64,000 nucleotides of DNA from contig NC_065535.1 in NCBI RefSeq assembly GCF_932294415.1, positions 27,250,782 through 27,314,781 of the forward strand, read 5' to 3'. Every line of letters begins with the position of its first letter. Position 1 is the stretch's first letter. Under the pieces are notes generated by a model. That model was not told the origin of the DNA, searched no databases, and saw only the letters and a list, made by a program, of their open reading frames with translations. Source of the stretch: Quercus robur. Taxonomy: Eukaryota > Streptophyta > Magnoliopsida > Fagales > Fagaceae. Both the position numbers and the translations under genes were made by a program. Positions 1-10,907 of this stretch are shown here, one piece after another.

Positions 1-75
1 AAAAAAAAAAAAAAAAACAACAACAACAACAAAGAGACCAAAGAGAGAGACGCAAGATCACAAGTTGCAACGTAC

Positions 76-218
76 CATTGAAATAGCCACCTACTTTGAG
101 CCATCCTTGCTTGTTAGATTCGCCTATAAACAAGGGAACCAATGAGCCATAAATGTTATCACAATCCCAGAAGGCCACTAGTGAACATTGAGTCAAGAGA
201 GTGAGAAGTTTTATTTTC
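76..218 (-). CDS. possible internal exon of an unrecognised gene
   Basis: On the minus strand this stretch reads open and has a protein-like composition (for example VAFWDCDNIYGSLVPL and GWLKVGGYFNG). It is bounded by a plausible acceptor (TATTAG, near 219) and donor (ATG/GTACG, near 75). Its base composition is richer than the AT-rich DNA around it. I do not recognise the family. The rest of the gene would lie beyond the left edge. It could be a fragment carried by a repeat. Confidence 0.3.
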
Positions 219-717
219 ACTAATACATGAGCTTTGATGAATTTGGGGTTTTGGGATGGTGGTTTGCGGTTTTGGGGGTTAATGGAGAATGTGGATACTT
301 CTTGTCAAGAAAATTTGTAACGAAAAGACCAAAGGATAACATATTGGTAAGTACATTTATTATTTATTTTGGGACGATTTTAGGAAATATTTTTATATTT
401 TTATTTAATGTATATATCCACAAGCTTTAAAAAATGTTAGAAGTTTCAATTTTTAACAAAATCCTAACATTTGGCCTTATATATTTTTGTGTGGGCGTAA
501 TTATAAAATAAACAAATAATTTATATATGATTCATGTATATCTCAAAATCTTTTTCATGTATAGATAGGTGAGATTGCACCCACTTACAACATTGTGACT
601 CTATATCTTAAAATATTAATAAGAAATATCTCCATTGAGATATTGATGAAAAATGTTAAAAGATACTATTAATATAATATAATATAATATAATATAATAT
701 ATATATATATATATATA
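219..717. other. AT-rich intergenic DNA
   Basis: No gene is visible. The stretch ends in an (AATAT)n/(AT)n microsatellite at about 670-717, directly abutting an LTR. Confidence 0.5.
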
Positions 718-1490
718 TGTGGGGGCCAACTGTCTAGAAGATAATATTAAAACTGTATGAATTGGGCCTATGACCCAATCCGAGGATATCAACCAATCTG
801 AAGATGGTTAAATAAGGTTATAATGGGAACGATATAAGAAGAAAAAATAAAAATTGTATGTGATAGTCCAAAATACGTCCGAGGAGATAATTCATCTTAG
901 AAACAGGGATGTGAGATCGGTAAGAATGTCTTATCATCCCAAGCATCCTTCAAGGTTGCATCACAACTAAGAGTTGGGCATTGGATAAGGGATGAGCAAA
1001 GGGTGGCAACAAATATCTTCAAAAGCTGCTACCTCCACGTTAAATGCCTCCCAACAAACTCTCTGACCACATTATGTGGAGATGATACCTGAACAGCGAT
1101 CAAGCAACCTTACAGCTACTAGTTGATGATTCTGGGAGATGTTGGATGGGACAAGAAGGAGTTCCTAGAATCCAACCTACACGTGTATGGTAGGGATGAT
1201 ACCAAAATTGTAGTATTAGCATGGGAAGGTGGCCAAAAAGAAGGGATCGAAAAAAATCAAGAAATCGTGATAAAAAAAATAGTGCGAACCCTTGTAACTG
1301 TGTTCTTCAACAAGATATTATAATATAAACTCCTCAGGCTGCACTGCGGACAGATTTTCTTATTTTACTTGTGTTCAACAATCTTAAGTCAGCAATTTTT
1401 ATTGTCCATCTTTTGGAGTAGAACTTGTTCTTTCACCTACGTTCTATAAATTCATTGCTTGGGCTTGTTGGGCTTAAACCCAATCCTACA
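718..1490 (+). mobile_element. gypsy-type LTR, 773 bp, apparently solo
   Basis: The segment begins TGTGGGGGCC and ends CAATCCTACA, so it has TG...CA ends. Its start resembles the gypsy LTRs at 42748 and 52695 (shared GGGCCTATGACCCAATCCGAGG-like block). Its end resembles the 3' end of the 42748 LTR and of the minus-strand solo LTR at 23140-23912 (TATAAATTCATTG followed by GGGCTT runs). No 5-bp target duplication is visible (ATATA against CTGGG), so it may come from recombination between elements or from a truncated copy. Confidence 0.6.
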
Positions 1491-2050
1491 CTGGGTATTG
1501 ATGATGCGTAAATCGTCAGCTCTTTAGTAGGTTTGTCCAGGTGGAGCTAGATCCTCATCACTACCCTTGCAAACGTAGGACAATGTCTCTCACTAAGATG
1601 GTCATCGGTGTGGTGCCTGCCACATCGGCTCTGATGCCAAAGTTAGCGTACAGAAGCTTTTGGAGAATAATAAGAAAACTCAGAGTATTAGAGTATCTAT
1701 GTGAGAATACTTTTTTGGGTCAAAATTATGTACCTGGCTTGTCTCTGATCAGTGTGTATATATACAGCTTCATGGTTCCTAGTCGTTGGGGCCTTAATTG
1801 TAGCTTTAGTGCCCTTTTTGTAACACCTCAGGGCTCATGAATATGGGTTTTGATGAGGCTCCAACTGTCTGCCGCATGATTGGTAACTGTCCGAGGTATT
1901 GAATGCTCTTATTAATGATTCGCCTTTGTTCGTCTGTGTCGTGCCAAGGTGGACGAGTATATTTGATAAGATCGTTCAGATAAGGGTAGTTCATCAGGTA
2001 TCATTAATGAGTGCTTACTAAGTGTATTAGTTAAGGTTGGGTTTTTAATT
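1491..2050. mobile_element. unresolved LTR-retroelement-like sequence
   Basis: This moderately GC-rich stretch between AT-rich flanks has LTR-like character (TGTGTATATATACAG near 1755, repeated CCGAGG-type words). I find no gag, pol or clear LTR ends. Assignment to a retroelement rests on composition and its position next to the 718-1490 LTR. Confidence 0.3.
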
Positions 2051-2635
2051 TAAGTCGATGAACCTTTTTTTTTTTTGCAGAGTTATAGTACATTTAGTGT
2101 TGTTTGGCAAAAAGTTTTTCTTTTGTTTTTTTTTAAATAAATTTTTTTGTGAAAATAAGTTACCAAAAAATATATATTTTGTTTCATATTTAACTAAATA
2201 GCCATCAGAAACTACAAGATATTGAAAAAAAATACTCAGTTAAAGAAGTATTTGTTTTTTGTTTTTACTACTTTTTAATGTAGTGGGGCTTATTGGATTG
2301 TTTCATAAACAATGCATTCACACACCCTTTACTACATATATAAAAAGGAGAAAGAAAAACATTTTGAAATATCTTGATTCTATTGGCTAAAATCTTGAAA
2401 ATTTTAGAAGTGTTACAAAGTATTTAAGACTCATGAAATATCAATTATTATAGTTTTTTTCATTGATGTGTTTGATAATAATTTTTCCTTTGAACTTTTA
2501 AAATTATTTATTTATGTACAATTAAAAAAAATACATTTTTAAAGGACAAATATTCTTTATTAACTTTCCAATGCAACGAGAAAATCTAATAACTTTTCAA
2601 AAAAAGAAAAAGAAAAAGAAGTAAATCAAGGTTTT

Positions 2636-2777
2636 AGAGCCCGTTTGGTATGTGTGTTTAAATAATAGTTTTTAATTTTTTTAAAAATACGTGTGGATGA
2701 AAAATGATGTGAAAATATGTGTAATATTGTTTAAAAATTGAAAATATATATTTAAACACACGTATCAAACTTACCCT
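2636..2777. mobile_element. MITE, about 142 bp, in the NPF-A promoter
   Basis: The left end GCCCGTTTGGTATGTGTG and the reverse complement of the right end (GTAAGTTTGATACGTGTG) form terminal inverted repeats of about 25 bp that continue into TTTAAA. It lies about 315 bp upstream of the NPF-A start codon. Confidence 0.65.
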
Positions 2778-2943
2778 AAATAAGCTTAAGCAAAAACTAC
2801 CTGTGGACCAAATTAATCGGCAGTTGGCAACTTGGTATCATATGATTGAAAAAGGAGACAAACCCAATAATTCGATCGTAAATTTGAATTAAAAAAAGTA
2901 AACAGTCATAATACTGTGTGATGTACGAAAGCTAAATGGTTGA

Positions 2944-3006
2944 ACCGTTGAAGTGTTACTTCATTTTATTTTTTTTTGGGTTGCTGAGACCGTTGAAGTG
3001 TTACTT
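2944..3006 (-). repeat. tail-only retroinsertion 1
   Basis: An 18-bp perfect direct repeat (ACCGTTGAAGTGTTACTT, 2944-2961 and 2989-3006) flanks a 27-bp insert whose minus strand ends in an A-rich tail. It lies about 85-150 bp upstream of the NPF-A ATG. Confidence 0.6.
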
Positions 3007-3091
3007 AAAAAGCACTACCACCACACATACATACTCTCAAACAAACGAAGTTGCAGTACACAGAGAGAGAGAGAGAATATTCGTGAAGAAA

Positions 3092-6000
3092 ATGGCCATC
3101 TCTGACTCTGACAATTCCTTCACGGAGGAGTCTCAAACTCCGCTATTGGAAGGCACGGTGGCCGGAGCTGTTGACTACAAAGGCAACCCTGTCCTCAGAG
3201 CCAACTCCGGCGGTTGGAGGTCCGCTTCTTTCATGCTAGGTATAGTAAAAAAAACCTCGCACTACTCGTGTTCTTGCAGCTCGTTTGAGGTTTATGTTCC
3301 ATCTATATATAATTATTGTCTTATAATAATTACTAACAGCTTACAGCAAAGAAAGTTAATGAATAAAAAGGTTAATTACATTTTATGTGTTTAGGTGTGG
3401 AAGTGGCGGAGAGGTTTACATACTTTGGAATAAGCTGCAATCTAATAACGTATTTGACGGAGCAACTAGGACAGTCCACGGTGACTGCAGCGGAGAACGT
3501 GAATGCGTGGTCTGGGACCGCGCAGTTGCTGCCTTTATTGGGTGCCTCTATCGCTGATTCTTTTCTTGGTCGCTACCGCACCATAGTTATTTCTACTCTT
3601 ATCTACATCCTGGTACGTCGCCCTCAGTACCTCTCTCTTTACTTTTTTCTTTTTGATGTGACCCCCTTCCTTACTTTGTTTAATAATATATGGCTTCAAT
3701 TATTCTTGGCTAGGATGAGGCGTGCCAGGGTGGATGTCTTCATTTTGCCTTATCTTATTTTCGTCTTGCAAAAATTTATTTCATACTAATCTGTCCCACC
3801 ATACTTATTACAATTTTTTTAAAATTTATAAAATTTGTTTCATTAATATAAATATACTTAAAATTACATTAAATTTATTACATTAGATCAAATTAATTTT
3901 TAATAAGGATTAAATAATATATTATCCAAAGTGTTTAATAAGATAATAATATCATAATAAAATATAAAAAGTTTTAATATTTATGCATTTAAATATTTAG
4001 TAATACAAATTAATTCTTTAACACTAAGAAAGCGGGACAGGGCTAAAAAGCCTAAACCTATTCCTACCTCACCACATTTGCAAAGAGGGAAAAATCCATG
4101 AGAAGCAATGCGGGATGGGGTGGGAAAAAATTCTCATCCCTCTTATATTATTTGCTTTCCATTCCTCTTATATTATTTGCTTTCCATTCTTGGTTTCAAA
4201 TCCTACTTGGAGGTGACAACTGACAATATGTGGCTCGATGCAAATAATTTTAATTGAGGTTTTTTCAATTTTTTTTTTTTTTTTTTTTGGGTTTGAATAT
4301 ATGTTATTTAGCACTTTTCATTTTTTTTTTTTAATTGTCATGTGTATTACATGCTTGTTTATAATTATAATTATTTTCATTATTATTTTTATATTTTATT
4401 ATCTCATTATGTTCAAACTCATTTTGAAACTTTTACTGGTTTGTAAGATCTTTACCTATTATTTATTTATTTATTGTTAGTAACAAATTTGTCTAGATAT
4501 TCTTGTTAAAATCTATTTTTTTTATTGGTAATGCACTACTGTTTCAACATTATGTTTTAAACTTCTATGATGTTTTGACGATAATCTTTGATGTGGACTG
4601 AAATGAATCACAGGGACTAGGCTTGTTGACCCTATCAGCTGTGCTTCCATCTCTCGCTGATTACGTTGACACCAACAAATCTATGTCATGTTGTCCTAAG
4701 CTTATAGTGATTTTATTCTTCTTCTCTCTATATCTAGTAGCAGTTGCGCAAGGAGGACACAAGCCCTGCATTCAGGCTTTTGGAGCTGATCAATTTGATG
4801 GAGAAGATCCAAAGGAGCGGAATGCCAAAAGCTCATTCTTTAATTGGTGGTTTCTTGGTGTATGTGGGAGTGCCGCGGTAACAGTTTTGGCCTTAAGTTA
4901 TATACAAGACAACCTTAGCTGGGGCCTTGGATTCGGAATCCCTTGCATTTTGATGATAATTGCACTGGTTATCTTCTTGCTTGGAACTAGGACTTACAGG
5001 TACTGTATCAAAAGGGATGAGACAAGCCCATTTGTGAGAATTGGTGGAGTATTTGTTGCCGCAGTTAGGAATTGTCACACTACCCCTTCGACAATAGCTA
5101 TTGAAGAGGAAGCTTGTGGAGCGTCACACCACAGCTCTGAACAATTCAAGTAAGAGAAATGATTATCATCTTAATTATACTTATTGATACATTAGAAAGA
5201 AAGGATATTAGAAAAGCAGAAAGCTCAATGAAGTAGTGTAGTTGTTTTCGTAGGCCACAAGACCTTACACTTTCCAAATTTTCAACTGGTATTCACATAT
5301 CCTATTAAAACCACTCAACCTATCATTTTTTAATCTAAGTAGAGTCAGTTTTGAGTATATTTAGCATTTGAATTTGATTGTTTCATTTTCCTTAAATTTC
5401 TTAAGTAATAAGAACATTTTTTTAAAAAAATTTCAAGAACTGAAATCCATCCACTTATTAAGACAAGAACATAGATCGAGTCAAAATTAATAGACTACCA
5501 CAGATTATTATTTTAATTATCATTTGTTAGGACGACTGCATACATTGTATATGCAACTGCTACATAATGCATTATTGCATTACCATGGAACTTTAAGACG
5601 ATTACGGAATAAAATCCTAGAGGGAAATTGCGGTTCCTTACTGTAGGACCCTTACATCCTTGTAGGACATAACACTTCACTATGACAAAAAAATGTTTTA
5701 CTTAACCCTATAAAAAGGAAACACACTGTGATGCCCCAAGTTAATTATATTGATTGAGTGCATGTTATATAGAAGTATGTGATGAATATCACATTAGGCA
5801 TATATTAGGTTGATTTGAAATTTATTACCAACTATAAGAATTCTTAATTATGACTAGCCTAGTCTTTTTGGGGTATAGTATAAATGTGACAACTGCTTTT
5901 CCTTGGGTCATTACAAATGTTGTTAAAGCAAATTCGGTGACTCCATGTAGCTTAAGGGCACTACAGCACAACGTGGGCACTGATGAGAACGTCAAGAATT

Positions 6001-8832
6001 TAAGTGGGAGAGATTGTAATTCCCTAAAGCCTCGTTTGGGAGGAGGAAATTGAATGGAATGGAAAGGAATGAAAAAAATAATTTTAGAATATTCTTCCAT
6101 TTCCTTATTTGGGAGTTTTAATGGAGGAAAAGAAAAGCTCATTCCCTTGTTTGGGAGTTTAAGTGGGAGGGAACGGAATGGGTAGGAGGGAACACTCATT
6201 CCTCTCTATTCCCTTAAAATCTCAAATTTTCATTCCCCCTAAAATTGGGAGGAATTTGAGTGAATGAAATTAGATTTAACAATTTTTACTAAAGCTTTCA
6301 AAATACCCCTATATATTCAACCCTTTATTTTAAAATAGGGGTCTAATAGTAATATTGTTATAAAATGATTCCATTCCATTCCCTCCATGTTGCTCCCAAA
6401 CAAGATTACTTACATTCCATTTATTTTCATTCCTTTATTTTAAAACATCCAATCAAGGTTGGTTAATTCCATTCCATTCTTTTCCCTTACTTAAATACAT
6501 TCCATTCATTTCCATTCCCTTATATATGATCATTCTATTTCATTCCCTTATGAACTCCCAAACGGAGCCTAAGAAATTGTGACAACCCAATTTATGCGAA
6601 TTTGATTGGATTAGATTGGATTGGATCACAGTATCTGACTTAAAGCATTACTTAGATCCCAAGACACGTGGGAGATATTGAAGAAATATGTGTATTTACA
6701 AGATGAAGCATCTTTGACTCAAAATTAGAAGGAAGCTTTGCATAAGACTCTAAGAAAGATCAATAAGTTCTAACGTTAATCTATCATGGTTTAGATGAAA
6801 CCATATTTGAGAAAGTTGTAAATGCAACTTCATCCAAAAAATCGTAGGAGATCCTTCAAACTCTTTGAAGGGAGTAATTAATAAGGTTAACTAGTTAAGA
6901 ATGCTCGCCTTTAAACATTGAGAGATGAGTTGGAAACCTTACACATGAAAGAATCCTAATGAGTTTCGGATTATTTTTCAAGGTTGATAGCTATTGTGAA
7001 TCAATTGAAAAGATGTGTTAAGAAATTGGACGATGCCTGTATGGTAAAAAAAATCCTTCAATCGTTGACCAACTCATTGGATTTTTACAAGCCCACATGA
7101 AGAAAGGCTTAACAATAAGAAGCAAGAGACTTTGGAGCCTGTTAAACAATACAAGCTTACCTTGAATGAGAAAGGATGTCATGAAAGTACTCAAAGAAGG
7201 TCAAGACATAGACATGGTCAAGGAGAAGGATCCAAGGAAAAGGTTCAGGATTTTGAAATGATTATTGGACTTAAAACATTTGCAGCAGTGTGGCTATATT
7301 GCTATATTGTTAAATTTTAGTTACACTGCCACTAAAATGATGCTTTAGCAGTAAAGCTAAATCTATTTTTTTTAGCTCCACTGCTACAGTGCACATCTAT
7401 AGATAGATGTGCACTATTCATGAGAGCTAAAAATATAATAATTTTTTATTTGGCCAATGATTAAAAGCCTCTCTCTCTCTCAGTCACTCCGTGCTCCTCG
7501 ACCCACACCTCCACCGGCCTCAACGTCACTGGCCCAAGCCGACCTAAGCCCCAAGCCTCCGACACACGCCTCCGCCGTCCTCAACGTCACTGGCCCAAGC
7601 TGACCCAAGCCCCAAGCCGACCCAAGTCCCAAGCCGCTGATCCACGTCTCCGACCCACGCCTCCGCCCACTTCTCTTTCGCCGATCAGACTCACACCGAC
7701 ACTGTCCTCCCCAAGCCGTAAGCCACCGCTGCCGCCCATCTCTCTATTCTCTTTGCTGTGATTGAGAGTTTTTTTTTTTTTTTAATGTATTTTCATATGG
7801 GTTTGGTGGCTGTAATGGTGGTGGTTGATTTTGGCTATGGTCGTGGTGGTGGATGATTTTGACAGTGGGTTTGTGGATTTTGGTTGTGGTGATGGTGGAT
7901 GATTTTGGCTTTGGCAGTGGGTTTTGTAGATTTTGGCTATGAGTTTTGTGGTTTATGGTTGTGATTGTGGTTGTGGTTGTGGCAGTGGCAGTGGCAGTGG
8001 GTTGTGGTTGTGGTTGTCATGGCTGGTGGTTTGTGGTGATTGGTGGTGATGGAGTTGTGATTGTGGTTGTGGTTTTGTTTTTTTGTTTTTTTTCTATGTT
8101 GTGTTGTGGTTGCCAAAGTAGAGTGGTGGTTGTGGCCGGTGGTGGTGGTGGAGATTGTGGGTGTGGGTGTGGCTGATGGTAGAAATGGTGTGGTTGGTGC
8201 TGTGGATTTTTTTGGTAGTGGGATATATTATTTTATTGTAGAAGATATATTATTTTATTGTGATGTTTATATTATTTTATTGTGTTGAAAGCTAAAATAG
8301 ATCCACTGCTGCAGTATGTGTATAGGTAAAATAGATAAAATAACTTTTGGTGGAGCTAAAAAGCTAAATTTTTAACTCCATTGCTATGAATGCTCTTATG
8401 ACCTGCTATCTTAGAATTTCGATGAAGCTAACAAAGGATATGATTTTCATTTATCAAGAAGTTTGTGTTTCGGAAATCCTTAAGAAATTTAAGATGTAAG
8501 ATTGCAAGCCAATAAGCACCTCCGTGGATATAACGTTAAACTGCTAAAGCATGATAACAAAGACAAGGCAAATCCAAAAATTTTCAAGAGTATGGTTCGA
8601 AGTATGGGATGCCTAACATGCATATATAATACCATACATTCTCTTTGGTGTCGGACTCGTTAGTCGCTACATAAAAGCATTGACTATGATCTGTATGAAG
8701 ATTTCCAATAAAATTCTTTTCTACTTGGAAGCTATATTTGACTTTGGATTGCATTAATCAACTTTTATAGAGTTTAAATTTGTGGACTATAGTGATAGTA
8801 TTTGTGGGTAGAGATATGGATGGTAAAAATAG

Positions 8833-8919
<87 letters not shown>

Positions 8920-10813
8920 GACAAATATTACATTCACATGAACTTCCAAGAAGTAACAAATTATAACATTCTTGTCAAGTTGGGTATGTTGCTACAACCG
9001 CTAGTGTTTGTCATAGGATTTGGCTCAAAAGTTTATTAAAGGAGCTGCATTTGCCGCAAGTAGAAGCCATAAAGATATTTGTTGGCTATAAGTTATCGCT
9101 CTCTCTTGTGGGTTTGGCTTACCTCCAATATTTTTTTAATTGAACATATCCTTTTATTTTAAATATACAACGACAAGTGATAGTGAGTTTTAATCTCCAC
9201 ATTTTATTTAGTTAGTGAGTGACGTAACAGTCTCTAATTAAAACAAAAGAAGATTCCAGTTAAAAAAGTACTGGAGGTAAGCCAGCCACACCATTTTCTT
9301 GTAAATAAACTATCATTTCAAAATAGAAGTAAGAAACATTGATACAATATATCATTTTATTCGAGAATGTATTTGTTAAAAAAAAAGTTCAACTTGAGTT
9401 CCTGCTGTCACACGATCAAGGTTTTAGATATACACACCAAGCCACTCAAATAAGACAATATTTACAAATGCTAGCCTTGGAGTGACCAGGCCCACCGGGG
9501 GATGTTAGAAGTTACTTGTTTTAACTAAAATCTCATTAATAACATGACTTATATGAATTAAATAACAATTGAATCAATACATGTGAGAAATCTCTTTTAT
9601 GTTAAGCTGAAAGTTCATAAATGTGATGACTTTATATAATAAATGTAATCAAAGTTGAAAGTTATATGGTGTAGTATATATGGCCCAAATATCTGTCTAT
9701 TTGTAATTAAGAGTGAAGAAAAGAAATAATAATACAAAAGAGTTTTTCTTAATTCCATTATATTTTCATTTGAGAGTGAGAGTCCCTTTGATTAAGTGTG
9801 ATTTGAGTATGGGAGTTTGTGTGTGAAGTTCCACCAACTTTTGATAGAGTTTATTTTGGTCTTAATTGCAAATATTAACTAATAAAAGGTTTAGAATTGC
9901 TCATTTCATTTACGAAACTAATAAAGAGGTTTTGAATTGCTTACTTAGACCAAAAGTTATCTTAAACATAGCAATTTGTATCTTCTAATGTGGCAGGTTT
10001 CTTAATAAAGCCTTGCTGTCTCCAGACCATCATAAAGAAGAAGGTAAGGTTTATACTATTAGCGAGGTTGAAGAAGCAAAGGCAGTTCTTAGGCTTTTTC
10101 CAATATGGGCTACAAGCTTGGTATACGCAATAGTATATGCACAGGCCTCAACTTTTTTTACCAAACAAGGGGCTACCCTAGACAGAACACTTTTTCCAGG
10201 CTTTAAGATACCAGCAGCTTCATTACAGTTCTTTATTGGCCTAGCCATTGTTCTTTTCATTCCTTTATATGACCGTATTTTTGTACCTATAGCAAGAACT
10301 TTCACCACTAAACCCTCTGGCATCACAATGCTACAGAGAGTTGGAATTGGGATGCTTTTATCTGCTGCTTGCATGGTAGTTGCGGCTCTAGTTGAAATAA
10401 AAAGGCTTAATACTGCTAAAGAACTTGGGTTGGTTGATAGGCCAAATGTGACTATTCCAATGAGTGTGTGGTGGTTGGTTCCTCAATATGTCTTGTCAGG
10501 AATTGCCGATGTTTTCACCTTGGTTGGTTTGCAAGAGTTCTTCTATGATCAGGTCCCAAGTGAATTAAGGAGTGTGGGTATTGCTCTTTACCAAAGTATT
10601 CTCGGTTTGGGCAGCTTATTAAGCAGCCTCCTTGTCTCAGTCATTGAGGACGCAACTGGTGGTTATGCTAGATATAGTTGGTTTTCTAATAATCTTAATA
10701 GGGCACATCTTGATTACTTTTACTGGCTACTTGCTGGACTCAGTGTAGTAGCATTTGCTGCGTACTTGTATTTTGCAAAATCTTACATTTACAAGAGGCC
10801 AAGCACAATGTAA
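3092..10813 (+). CDS. NRT1/PTR family (NPF5-like) transporter, copy A
   Basis: Exons are 3092-3239, 3395-3612, 4614-5149 and 9997-10813, all with GT-AG introns. They join into a 572-residue frame ending TAA. The product is a proton-coupled major-facilitator transporter of the plant NPF/POT family, expected in the plasma or vacuolar membrane; members carry nitrate, peptides, hormones or glucosinolates, and the substrate here cannot be told. Visible hallmarks are the ExxER proton-coupling motif (E52-V-A-E55-R56) after the GGW start of helix 1, [17 protein letters not shown], the FFNWW helix, [11 protein letters not shown], and FKFLNKALL across the exon 3/4 junction. The late helices contain [11 protein letters not shown] and [13 protein letters not shown]. 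Length is normal for the family. The ATG has a strong context (AAAATGG). Exon 2 at 218 nt is the classic size. It pairs with a tandem paralogue 5.4 kb downstream. Intron 3 is inflated by transposable elements. Confidence 0.93.
3613..4613 (+). other. NPF-A intron 2 (1001 bp)
   Basis: AT-rich intron from GTACGT to a CACAG acceptor. It holds long T runs (near 4268-4288 and 4321-4333) and a short direct repeat of TTATATTATTTGCTTTCCATTC (about 4142-4185). No element is recognised. Confidence 0.7.
5727..6017 (+). mobile_element. possible 3' scrap of a gypsy element
   Basis: TAAGTGGGAGAGAT at about 6001-6014 looks like a polypurine tract. It stands before TGTGACAACCC at 6578 (beyond the nested MITE), which resembles an LTR start and partly matches TGTGATGCCCC at 5727. 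The short peptide [12 protein letters not shown] just before the tract resembles the C-terminal ends of gypsy pol, from memory. Weakly supported. Confidence 0.3.
6018..6572. mobile_element. hAT-like MITE, about 555 bp
   Basis: The left end carries TAAAGCCTCGTTTGGGAG and the right end, reverse complemented, TTAGGCTCCGTTTGGGAG. Flanking GAGATTGT (6010-6017) and GAAATTGT (6573-6580) form a near-perfect 8-bp target duplication. The interior is rich in CATTCC/GGAATG words. It lies inside the scrap of a gypsy element in NPF-A intron 3. Confidence 0.65.
6640..7274 (+). pseudogene. Ty1-copia gag remnant
   Basis: Translations in shifting frames give peptides typical of copia gag (UBN2 type): [33 protein letters not shown] and [14 protein letters not shown]. 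Several stops and frameshifts show it is long dead. It is on the same strand as the host gene and is split from its pol remnant (8398-9106) by the nested element at 7275-8397. Confidence 0.65.
7275..8397. mobile_element. non-autonomous TIR DNA element nested in copia remnant
   Basis: The degenerate left end (ACATTTGCAGCAGTGTGGCT) matches the reverse complement of the right end (GCATTCATAGCAATGGAGTT), and both continue into TTAAA-TTTAG and TAGCTCCAC blocks. The interior is unlike the rest of the intron: a C-rich half (about 7480-7730, repeated GACCCAAGCC words) and a GT-rich half (about 7790-8210, repeated GTGGTGGATGATTTTGGC-like units). No transposase is present. The interior could be a captured host fragment or long-degenerated repeats. 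Copia gag lies to its left and copia pol to its right. Confidence 0.5.
8398..9106 (+). pseudogene. Ty1-copia reverse transcriptase / RNase H remnant
   Basis: Out-of-frame peptides match the C-terminal part of copia pol: [30 protein letters not shown], then VDYSDS, and near the end [21 protein letters not shown]. The compound microsatellite at 8838-8918 interrupts the RNase H part. A possible polypurine tract (CCACCGGGGGA) followed by TGTTAGAAG at 9503 could be the start of its 3' LTR. Confidence 0.65.
8838..8918 (+). repeat. compound (AT)n(GT)n(G)29 microsatellite
   Basis: An (AT)n run passes into (GT)n and then into 29 consecutive G (8890-8918) on the sense strand of NPF-A intron 3. A G run of this length can form G-quadruplexes in DNA and in the pre-mRNA. 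Its exact length is uncertain in any assembly. Confidence 0.9.
9107..9290. mobile_element. MITE, about 184 bp
   Basis: TGTGGGTTTGGCTTACCTCC at the left pairs with the reverse complement of the right end (TGTGGCTGGCTTACCTCC). The inverted repeats extend to about 32 bp with a T-rich inner part. It sits immediately after the copia RNase H remnant. Confidence 0.65.
9503..9830 (+). mobile_element. possible 3' LTR of the intronic copia remnant
   Basis: Starts TGTTAGAAGTTACTTG after a purine-rich CCGGGGGA tract, the arrangement expected downstream of copia pol. The right end is not defined and no target duplication or partner LTR is visible. Confidence 0.3.
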
Positions 10814-10907
10814 ATATAGTATCATTGCAAGTGAAGTTGTTGTAGCCAAATATATGGATGGGGAAGTACATAAAAATGCAGATTTTATCTCATGAATACT
10901 GCACTAT

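Larger units (their letters stand above)
2051..3091 (+). promoter_or_regulatory. upstream region of NPF-A
   Basis: AT-rich non-coding DNA precedes the NPF-A ATG. It contains the MITE at 2636-2777 and a 27-bp poly(T) insertion at 2962-2988. A short (GA)n tract at 3062-3075 lies just before the ATG, probably in the 5' leader. I cannot single out a TATA box. Confidence 0.4.
5150..9996 (+). other. NPF-A intron 3 (4847 bp), loaded with transposable elements
   Basis: The donor GTAAG follows TTCAA and the acceptor is GGCAG. The corresponding NPF-B intron is 1472 bp. The difference is explained by a gypsy 3'-end scrap, a MITE at 6018-6572, a broken copia element (about 6640-9820), a DNA element nested in that copia (about 7275-8397), a compound microsatellite with a 29-G run and a MITE at 9107-9290. 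The stretch 5150-5720 shows nothing recognisable. Confidence 0.75.

Noticed and set aside
1123..1323. 66-codon open frame
   Set aside because: Inside the gypsy LTR at 718-1490.
4238..4480. Phe/Ile-rich 80-codon frame
   Set aside because: T-rich intron 2 of NPF-A.
5825..6199. Minus-strand 124-codon frame
   Set aside because: Runs through the CATTCC/GGAATG-rich MITE.
7946..8288. Val/Gly/Cys-rich open frames
   Set aside because: Low-complexity GT-rich core of a non-autonomous element; no start context, splice sites or family.
8758..8959. Pro/His/Tyr-rich minus-strand open frames
   Set aside because: They read through the (AT)n(GT)n(G)n microsatellite.
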